Shown piece after piece: positions 6,960-11,132 of a stretch of DNA of 11,132 bases (position 1 is the first letter of the stretch; every line of letters starts with the position of its first letter). The stretch is from Chloroflexota bacterium (GTDB lineage: Bacteria > Chloroflexota > Limnocylindria > Limnocylindrales > CSP1-4). Position numbers and translations under genes: made by a program. The notes below the pieces were generated by a model, which worked only from the letters and a program-made list of their open reading frames with translations, did no database searches and was not told where the DNA came from. The stretch covers positions 1-11,132 of the forward strand of contig JACQEH010000163.1 of assembly GCA_016200675.1 (NCBI GenBank), written 5' to 3'.

Positions 6960-7151
6960 TTACCACTCCGTGCCTGAAGGTCCGGGCGCGACCTCCAGCT
7001 GCGCCCAGCGGTCCGGATCCTCGCGGAACGTCTCCGCACAGGCGGCCTCGCAGAACAGGTACCTGGTCCCGCCGTACTCGACTGCCAGGGCGGCCTCCGG
7101 CTCGACCTCCATGCCGCACACCGGGTCGACCGCCTGTGCCTTCGTTGCCAT
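6960..7151 (-). CDS. Small YHS-domain protein
   Basis: A 63-residue protein that is essentially one YHS domain: DPVCGM (9-14), then YGGTRYLFCEAACAETF (about 26-42) with three further Cys in all, followed by DPDRW. YHS domains occur alone or attached to heavy-metal P-type ATPases and bind metal through the Cys residues, so a soluble metal-binding or chaperone role is likely. The chosen ATG (7151-7149) has GAAGGAG eight bases upstream; an in-frame ATG at 7286 would add 45 unrelated residues and is not favoured. It is transcribed toward the second kinase and away from the SHOCT/Met-rich cluster. The interval 7152-7415 would hold its promoter. No transmembrane segment or signal peptide is present, so it is probably cytoplasmic. 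Confidence 0.87.
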   Translation of the reverse strand: MATKAQAVDPVCGMEVEPEAALAVEYGGTRYLFCEAACAETFREDPDRWAQLEVAPGPSGTEW

Positions 7152-7247
7152 GACTGGAGCTCCTTCAAAGAACGGCCGGCCCACGCAGCGGCCGCGGGTG
7201 AGGGTTGCGCCGGAAGGTTTGCTGACCGTCCTGATAGCCACCTGAAG

Positions 7248-7268
7248 ATCAGCTTGGAGCCTGCTGAT
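7248..7268. promoter_or_regulatory. ATCAGC-N9-GCTGAT inverted repeat
   Basis: A perfect 6-base inverted repeat (7248-7253 and 7263-7268) in the divergent interval between the YHS gene and the SHOCT gene. The 15-base centre spacing could suit a dimeric regulator. It lies about 100 bases from the YHS start and 148 bases from the SHOCT start. Pattern-only evidence. Confidence 0.28.
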
Positions 7269-7305
7269 GGGGATCGCCGATCGCATCTCGCCGAAGCTCC
7301 GTGAT

Positions 7306-7344
7306 CTTGATCAGAACTTGAACGGGGTGCGCACAACGGCTTGA
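7306..7344 (+). promoter_or_regulatory. CTTGA direct repeats, candidate response-regulator site
   Basis: CTTGA occurs at 7306-7310, 7317-7321 and 7340-7344, spaced 11 and 23 bases start to start, i.e. close to one and two helical turns. OmpR/PhoB regulators typically bind two half-sites about 10-11 bases apart in direct orientation, and two such regulators are encoded next door. The repeats end about 70 bases before the SHOCT start, a sensible place for an activator. I see no good -10/-35 pair, which would be consistent with an activator-dependent promoter. Binding is inferred. Confidence 0.33.
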
Positions 7345-7415
7345 AGTCCGACGCCCAGCATGGTCCCTGTCAGACGTCCAGCAGGCGGCTGGCGATCACG
7401 GAGGAACCGCAAGTG

Positions 7416-7634
7416 ATGACCGGCATCGGTTGGGACATGGGCCTGGGTGGCGGACTGTGGATGGTCGTAGGGATCGTCCTCGTCGTCGTGATCGTCTGGG
7501 CCCTTGCCTCCGCCGCATCGACGCGAGACCGCTCGGCGGTCGAAGACGCCGCCCAGGTCCTGCAGGCGCGCTTCGCCCGCGGTGAGATCAGCCAATTGGA
7601 ATACGAGCAGGCCCGTCGCCTGCTCGGCATCTAG
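7416..7634 (+). CDS. Small membrane protein with SHOCT domain
   Basis: A 72-residue protein with one hydrophobic segment (about 13-34, GLWMVVGIVLVVVIVWALAS) and a C-terminal SHOCT motif (about 47-72: VLQARFARGEISQLEYEQAR then RLLGI). SHOCT domains are short C-terminal modules of unknown molecular role, often on small membrane proteins and thought to mediate oligomerisation. GGAGG lies at 7400-7404. The ATG at 7416 is used here, but a GTG at 7413 is three bases upstream with better spacing (eight bases), so one extra residue is possible. The next gene starts 19 bases after the stop, so the two are probably cotranscribed. In many bacteria similar proteins sit in copper or multicopper-oxidase neighbourhoods; that is context knowledge, not proof. 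Confidence 0.85.
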   Translation: MTGIGWDMGLGGGLWMVVGIVLVVVIVWALASAASTRDRSAVEDAAQVLQARFARGEISQLEYEQARRLLGI

Positions 7635-7653
7635 CACAAGGAGAAATGCGGAA

Positions 7654-8019
7654 ATGGCATCCAAGCGAATTGGACTGATCGCCGGCGGAATCATCGCCGG
7701 TGGCCTGCTGCTCGGCACCGCCGGGCTGGTCGCTGCCCAGGATCCGACGGCCTCGCCGTCGGCGGGTCCAACCACGTCCGGGTCGGCCGGGATGATGGGC
7801 GGCTCCGGGACGATGGGTTCCGGGTCGGCCGGCATGATGGGCGGCTCCGGGATGATGGGTTCCGGGTCGGCCGGCATGATGGGCGGCTCGGGCATGGGCC
7901 AGATGGACGCCGACGACATTGCGGCCATGACCGCGCTGCACCAGTCGATGGCGGCGAACGGAACGTGCGACCCGGCGCAGATGACGCAGCTTCACGCGCA
8001 GATGCATTCGAGCCGCTGA
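7654..8019 (+). CDS. Exported Met-rich repeat protein
   Basis: A 121-residue protein of no family I can name. The N-terminus (1-28) is a signal peptide: basic MASKR, a hydrophobic core, and a plausible cleavage after LVAA before QDP. A Ser/Pro/Thr/Gly linker follows, then 14-residue repeats of the form SGSAGMMGGSGxMG (about 42-81), then an acidic helical tail with further Met and His residues and one Cys (MTALHQSM, CDPAQMTQLHAQMH). Met-rich, His-containing exported segments are known to bind Cu(I)/Ag(I) in several unrelated proteins, so metal storage or buffering in the envelope is a reasonable inference. AAGGAG (7638-7643) lies ten bases upstream of the ATG. It sits between the SHOCT gene and a strong hairpin. 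Confidence 0.8.
   Translation: MASKRIGLIAGGIIAGGLLLGTAGLVAAQDPTASPSAGPTTSGSAGMMGGSGTMGSGSAGMMGGSGMMGSGSAGMMGGSGMGQMDADDIAAMTALHQSMAANGTCDPAQMTQLHAQMHSSR
7777..7898 (+). repeat. 42-base in-frame tandem repeat
   Basis: Three head-to-tail copies beginning at 7777, 7819 and 7861, each starting TCCGGGTCGGCCGG. The first two copies differ at two of 42 positions; the third matches the second for 29 bases and then diverges. They encode the 14-residue Met/Gly/Ser units of the exported protein. The period is a multiple of three, so copy-number change by slippage would keep the frame. Confidence 0.9.
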
Positions 8020-8030
8020 CCCTCTTCCTC

Positions 8031-8071
8031 GGTAGGAGCGTCGCAGCCCGGGCCGGCTCGGCGCTCCTACC
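8031..8071 (+). promoter_or_regulatory. Strong intergenic hairpin (terminator, attenuator or REP-like)
   Basis: GGTAGGAGCG (8031-8040) and CGCTCCTACC (8062-8071) are perfect 10-base complements. The stem can continue inward through TCG/CGG and AGCC/GGCT with one bulged C, leaving a 6-base loop, for about 17 pairs in 41 bases. It fills most of the 78-base gap between the Met-rich gene and the DUF302 gene. No T-run follows, so a classical terminator is doubtful. An mRNA-stabilising or attenuating structure, or a solitary repeat element of the GTAG-hairpin (REP) kind, are alternatives. Confidence 0.6.
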
Positions 8072-8097
8072 TGACTCGCCGATCACAGGAGACTCCC

Positions 8098-8523
8098 GTG
8101 CCAACTTCGACCGCCTACACCTTCCGGACGACCACCCGACTTCCGCTGGACGAGACCAGGACTCGCATCGAAGCGGCGCTCAAGGCTGAGGGGTTCGGCA
8201 TCCTGACCGAGATCGACGTCGCAGCGACGCTCCGGGTGAAACTCGGCATCGTTCGGCCACCCTATCTCATCCTCGGCGCCTGCAACCCGAAGCTCGCCGA
8301 CGCTGCCATCGAGATCGAACCGTCGATCGGCGCGCTTCTGCCGTGCAACGTTGTGCTCCGCCAAGCCGGGAACGCTGATGAGACCATCGTTGAGATCCTC
8401 GACCCGGTAGCGGCGCTTGCCATCGCCGAATCCGAGCAGGTCGCGCCGATCGCAGCCGATGCCGCCGCTCGATTACGGAGGGTCCTCGCTGCGGTGGCCG
8501 CTGGCGGGTCTGCCGCGCGTTGA
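8098..8523 (+). CDS. DUF302-family protein
   Basis: A 141-residue soluble protein with no signal peptide or transmembrane segment. It follows the DUF302 pattern: an N-terminal strand then an amphipathic helix (LDETRTRIEAALKAEGFGIL, about 17-36), EIDV, LRVKLGI, then YLILGACNPKLADAAI (about 60-75), IGALLPCNVVLRQ (about 80-92) and a late IVEILDP strand. The conserved cysteines in GACNP and LPCNV are present. DUF302 proteins have a small alpha/beta dimeric fold; their function is unsettled. The start is GTG with AGGAG (8087-8091) six bases upstream. A strong hairpin precedes the gene, and the lipoprotein gene starts 63 bases after it. Placement inside the cluster suggests a linked role, but no reaction can be stated. 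Confidence 0.88.
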   Translation: MPTSTAYTFRTTTRLPLDETRTRIEAALKAEGFGILTEIDVAATLRVKLGIVRPPYLILGACNPKLADAAIEIEPSIGALLPCNVVLRQAGNADETIVEILDPVAALAIAESEQVAPIAADAAARLRRVLAAVAAGGSAAR

Positions 8524-8586
8524 GCTGTTAGATCGGTTTCAGCCTGCGCTCACCCGGCTCTCATCTCGTACACCGAATGTCCGGCC

Positions 8587-9039
8587 ATGAAGAAGCACGC
8601 GATCCTCGCGATCCTGCTCGCCATTCCACTCGCCGTCGCGGCCTGTTCCGGTACGTCGTCGTCGCCGGCGCCCGCATCAGGCGGGGCCGCGAGCTCCTCG
8701 CCATCGGGCGCCGCGCAAACGAGTGAGGCCGGCGGGGTCACCGTCGTCGCGTCGTGGCCTGGGATGAGCGCCGGTGCGACGTTCGACGTCAAGCTCGACA
8801 CACACTCGGTGGATCTGGATCGGCTCGACCTCTCCAACGCGGTCCTGCGCAACGACCGCGGTGAGACCCTGGTCGCGCGCCCGTGGACGGCCGCCAAGGG
8901 CGGACACCACCGGGAGGGCGCACTCAGCTTCGACGGCGACGCCGCAAGCTTCTTGGCGGGCGCGAAGTGGATCGAGCTGGCGCTCATCGGTGTCGGGGAC
9001 GCCCCCGAGCGGACCTTCCGCTGGGCGATCGGCTCGTGA
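8587..9039 (+). CDS. Predicted lipoprotein of unknown function
   Basis: A 150-residue protein with a lipoprotein signal: MKK, a hydrophobic core, and lipobox VAAC with C20 as the lipidation site. A low-complexity Ser/Ala/Gly/Pro linker runs to about 48, then a compact, probably beta-rich domain (50-150). Distinctive segments are LDTHSVDLDRLDL (70-82), AVLRNDRGE (85-93), a GGHHREG turn with adjacent His (105-111) and GVGDAPERTFRW (135-146). The pattern recalls uncharacterised secreted domains in environmental genomes; I cannot give a family name. The HH turn and H73 could bind metal, but that is a guess. There is no clear Shine-Dalgarno site before the ATG. The stop overlaps the next gene's GTG (GTGA), so the two products are probably made together. 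Confidence 0.8.
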   Translation: MKKHAILAILLAIPLAVAACSGTSSSPAPASGGAASSSPSGAAQTSEAGGVTVVASWPGMSAGATFDVKLDTHSVDLDRLDLSNAVLRNDRGETLVARPWTAAKGGHHREGALSFDGDAASFLAGAKWIELALIGVGDAPERTFRWAIGS

Positions 9040-9551
9040 CAGCCGTCGCTGAACCTGTCAGGCCACGTCTGCCGGTCGCGCCGCGCTCGATCGTCGCTGG
9101 CGTCATCGGCGGGGCTGCCCTGCTTGGTCTCTACCTTCTCATCATCAGCCTCGCCCAGGGAGTCGGGCACGCCTTCGAGCAGCTCGCGGCGGATGCCCTC
9201 TTCGTGGGCCTCATCGCCGTGGGCTTCGGGATCCAGATCGCCCTGTTCGCCGAGTTGCGTGACGTCGACCGCCACCATCGTGCGGCCGCCGCCTTCACGG
9301 CCGCCGGCACCGGCACGAGCGCGGCCGCGATGCTCGCCTGCTGCGCCCACCATCTCGTCGATCTGCTCCCGCTCTTCGGCCTCTCGGCGGCGGCCGTCTT
9401 CCTCAACGCGTACAAGACCCCGCTCTTCCTCGTGGGGATCGGAATGAACCTGGTCGGGATCGCGGTCGTCGGTCGTCAACTTCGCCGCGCTCGTCGGGCC
9501 TGCGCGGTGGTCGACGCGGCCGCCTCGGCCGGCGGGCTCCCGGCCGGCTGA
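9036..9551 (+). CDS. Small membrane protein with CCxHH motif
   Basis: A 171-residue protein of no named family known to me. Four hydrophobic segments are seen (about 19-38, 53-73, 92-122 and 128-147), ending in a basic RQLRRARRA and a small-residue tail. The third segment contains MLACCAHHLVDLLPLFG (99-115), placing C102, C103, H105 and H106 in or at the edge of the membrane, a cluster well suited to a soft metal ion. Cys pairs in membrane helices are known in MerT/MerC-type mercury transporters, but the sequence is otherwise unlike them. The GTG start (9036-9038) overlaps the lipoprotein stop, implying coupling; a longer reading frame back to 8883 is a shadow of the lipoprotein gene. Function as a metal channel, carrier or sensor is inferred only. 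Confidence 0.8.
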   Translation: MTAVAEPVRPRLPVAPRSIVAGVIGGAALLGLYLLIISLAQGVGHAFEQLAADALFVGLIAVGFGIQIALFAELRDVDRHHRAAAAFTAAGTGTSAAAMLACCAHHLVDLLPLFGLSAAAVFLNAYKTPLFLVGIGMNLVGIAVVGRQLRRARRACAVVDAAASAGGLPAG

Positions 9552-9570
9552 GCCGGTAGCCGGGGCCGGG
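9539..9570 (+). terminator. Possible terminator hairpin after the five-gene cluster
   Basis: CCCGGCCGGCT (9539-9549) pairs with AGCC plus GGCCGGG (9558-9570) with a two-base bulge, giving an 11-pair GC stem over the stop codon of the membrane-protein gene. Only a short GTTT (9577-9580) follows, so intrinsic termination would be weak. It sits at the convergent junction with the reductase gene, where a terminator is expected. Confidence 0.38.
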
Positions 9571-9833
9571 CTGCGCGTTTCCGCTCTCCATCGCGATTCT
9601 TCGGGGCCCCCCACGTGACTCTTGGCCTACGGCACGACGGTTGCGGCTCAGCGTTGCTCGGCCCTCGCCCCGCCATTCCGGGTCGGCGGGCAGACGGAAG
9701 GAGGCCAACCACCGTGGACGTCAGCAACCGGATCCTACAGAACGACACATCGGTTGGCGGCGACGTCCGAAGCCGGACCCCCGCGATGGCCCGGACTGGC
9801 ATTCCGCCCACCCTATGTACGATCCCCAGGCCA
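9571..9833. other. Convergent intergenic stretch, no gene seen
   Basis: About 263 bases between two convergent genes. I see no supported gene here. A GTG at 9715 preceded by GGAGG (9700-9704) opens a frame that only runs on as the antisense shadow of the reductase. Two small hairpins are present: CCCGCC/GGCGGG (9669-9674 with 9685-9690, 10-base loop) and GTCCG/CGGAC (9765-9769 with 9774-9778, 4-base loop). Either could help end minus-strand transcription from the reductase, but neither has a T-run. Confidence 0.4.
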
Positions 9834-11048
9834 TCAGGCGGCGCAGCGCGCCGTGCACTGCTCGCAGTGCCGGAATCTCCCCGGCTCCTGTTTGCTCGAC
9901 ACGAGCGCCATCGGCGGTGGCTCGAGCTCGTGCAAGCTGCAGGCACACGCGAGCTCGCACTGCCCGTCGATGACAAACGGCGCCCGTCGCCCGGCGATCG
10001 CGTCGACGGCCCGCTCGCGCACCCGGCCACTGAGACGGGCGAGGAAGAGCGCGCCGTTGATCGAGACTTCGGCGGCGCGGGCGAGCATATCGAGCCGCTC
10101 GAGCGGCGGTCCGAGCACGGCACGGAGGCGTCCGTCGTAGGAGCGGAGTCCGCGGATCGAGCCATCCTCCCACGCGTCGATCGTCTGGGCTGCGGCGATG
10201 CCCGACAGGATCGCGTACGAGATGCCCTCGCCAAAGAGCGGATCGGCCGTCGCGGCGGCGTCGCCGGCGAGGATGACCCGCTCGGAGGCGAGTCTTCCGA
10301 TGCGGAGGCCCTGCGGGATCCAGTGACCCTGGACCCGGGTCGCTCCCAGGTGCAGGCCCAGCTCGTCGGTCAAGCGCGCCAGGTCGTCCCGGAGCCGGAG
10401 GTATCGTGGAGGGTCGTGCGAGCCGACGCCGACGTTTGCGTGGTCGCCCTTCGGGAAGTACCAGCCATAGCCGCCCGGGATCGCGAAGTCCAGGATCGCC
10501 GTGTCGTTCGGCAGCCCGTTGGCGAGTGGCAGGTCGACCTCGAGCGCGAGCGCGCGGCGGCGGGCCGGCCCGCCGAGCCCGAGTTGGCGCGCCGCCCGGC
10601 TCGGTTCGCCGTCGGCCGCGACGACGACGTCCGCTCGCCAGTGCCCCTCGTGGGTGCGCAGATCGACGCCCGATCCGTCCTCGCGAAGCTCGCGCACCGG
10701 GTTATCGTCCTCCACGTCGGCGCCCGCCCGCACGGCCGCCTCGACGAGGGCGAGGTCGAAGCGCTCACGCTCGACCATCGCGATGCCGGCGGCCGGGGCG
10801 ACCAGCCGAAACGGTGAGCCGTGGGGTCCGCGCAGCTCGACCCGCTCGACCCGCCGCTCGACCGCTTTCAGGGCCAAGGTTGGCACGAGCCGTTGCGCCT
10901 TGGGCGTCAGGCCGCCGCCGCAGGTCTTGGGGCGCGGGAGCGGCCTGGCCTCGAAGAGCCGGACCTCGGCGCCCCGTTCGGCGAGGAGCCGGGCGGCCGT
11001 GCTGCCGGCGGGCCCGGCCCCCACGACGGCGACACGCGGTCGGGTCAT
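9834..11048 (-). CDS. Geranylgeranyl reductase-family FAD-dependent oxidoreductase
   Basis: A 404-residue flavoprotein. The dinucleotide motif GAGPAG (10-15) starts the Rossmann fold. KTCGGGL (41-47) is the reductase-family hallmark, VVVAADGEPS (141-150) matches the family ADG segment, and VILAGDAAATADPLFGEGI (258-276) is the second FAD motif with D263. PGGYGWYFPKGDHANVG (191-207) is also typical. These enzymes saturate prenyl chains of chlorophyll, menaquinone or lipids; no neighbour identifies the substrate here. The C-terminus carries six Cys (364, 368, 370, 395, 398, 402) as CxxxCxC and CxxCxxxC, which is unusual. The ATG at 11048 directly precedes the FAD fold and overlaps the previous gene's stop as ATGA; the ATG at 11087 would add 13 residues and is less likely. 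Confidence 0.88.
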   Translation of the reverse strand: MTRPRVAVVGAGPAGSTAARLLAERGAEVRLFEARPLPRPKTCGGGLTPKAQRLVPTLALKAVERRVERVELRGPHGSPFRLVAPAAGIAMVERERFDLALVEAAVRAGADVEDDNPVRELREDGSGVDLRTHEGHWRADVVVAADGEPSRAARQLGLGGPARRRALALEVDLPLANGLPNDTAILDFAIPGGYGWYFPKGDHANVGVGSHDPPRYLRLRDDLARLTDELGLHLGATRVQGHWIPQGLRIGRLASERVILAGDAAATADPLFGEGISYAILSGIAAAQTIDAWEDGSIRGLRSYDGRLRAVLGPPLERLDMLARAAEVSINGALFLARLSGRVRERAVDAIAGRRAPFVIDGQCELACACSLHELEPPPMALVSSKQEPGRFRHCEQCTARCAA

Positions 11049-11132
11049 CGGGCGGCCCGCGTCGTGTGATCCACGACGGCGTTCCAAGCGGCCCTTGCTA
11101 CGACCGCGGCACCGAGACCGTACAAGGCGACC
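11045..11132 (-). CDS. C-terminal tail of an unidentified gene
   Basis: An open frame enters from the right edge and ends at TGA (11047-11045), overlapping the reductase ATG as ATGA, the same junction style as elsewhere in the window. The visible 28 residues contain a short mildly hydrophobic stretch (VALYGLGAAVVARAAWNAVV) and a polar end (DHTTRAAR). It could be the end of a small membrane or membrane-associated protein translated with the reductase. Too little is present for a family call. Confidence 0.5.
   Translation of the reverse strand, partial: VALYGLGAAVVARAAWNAVVDHTTRAAR

Noticed and set aside
9615..10817. Plus-strand open frame of 400 residues opposite the reductase, with a GGAGG-GTG pair near 9715
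   Set aside because: The frame is antisense to the clearly supported FAD enzyme, has no domain pattern and has shadow-like composition.
1..11132. CRISPR array, tRNA/rRNA genes, insertion sequences, integrase or phage genes
   Set aside because: Looked for spaced direct repeats, cloverleaf-like segments, transposase motifs and terminal repeats; none were convincing. The only tandem repeat is the coding one at 7777-7898.

Overview
The window is GC-rich bacterial DNA packed with short-gap or overlapping genes. Nearly every junction inside a gene cluster is a 4-base ATGA or GTGA overlap, and GTG starts are common. A system I cytochrome c maturation set (CcmABC), a BlaI/M56 pair, a SHOCT protein, a DUF302 protein and a geranylgeranyl-reductase-like enzyme together suggest a high-GC, non-model environmental bacterium. 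Chloroflexota is my best guess. This is an inference from gene content and style, not a demonstrated assignment.

Layout. Positions 1-1520 (minus): ccmA-ccmB-ccmC (ccmC cut by the window edge), the heme/ABC part of cytochrome c maturation, with a good -10 element at 1572-1577. Positions 1648-2816 (minus): a BlaI-family repressor overlapping a short M56 (BlaR1-like) membrane metallopeptidase. Positions 3070-6948 (plus): four overlapping genes in the order response regulator, histidine kinase, response regulator, histidine kinase, i.e. two OmpR-type two-component systems in one chain. Positions 6960-7151 (minus): a 63-residue YHS-domain metal-binding protein that ends 11 bases from the second kinase. 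Positions 7416-9551 (plus): five genes, namely a membrane-anchored SHOCT protein, a secreted Met-rich repeat protein, a DUF302 protein, a lipoprotein, and a small membrane protein with a CCxHH motif. Positions 9834-11048 (minus): an FAD-dependent geranylgeranyl-reductase-family enzyme with an unusual C-terminal cysteine cluster. It overlaps the tail of another gene that runs off the window.

How it may fit together. The second kinase has a very short Met/His-rich extracytoplasmic loop. The genes beside it encode a YHS protein, a Met-rich exported protein, a lipoprotein with a His pair and a CCxHH membrane protein. I read 3070-9551 as a candidate metal (probably copper) sensing and envelope-handling island. 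The metal assignment is an inference from residues and context. The lipoprotein/CCxHH-membrane-protein pair is the part I could not match to a named system and is the best candidate for something undescribed. The non-coding stretches (1521-1647, 2817-3069, 7152-7415, 8020-8097, 9552-9833) contain inverted or direct repeats, which are listed as putative regulatory elements.
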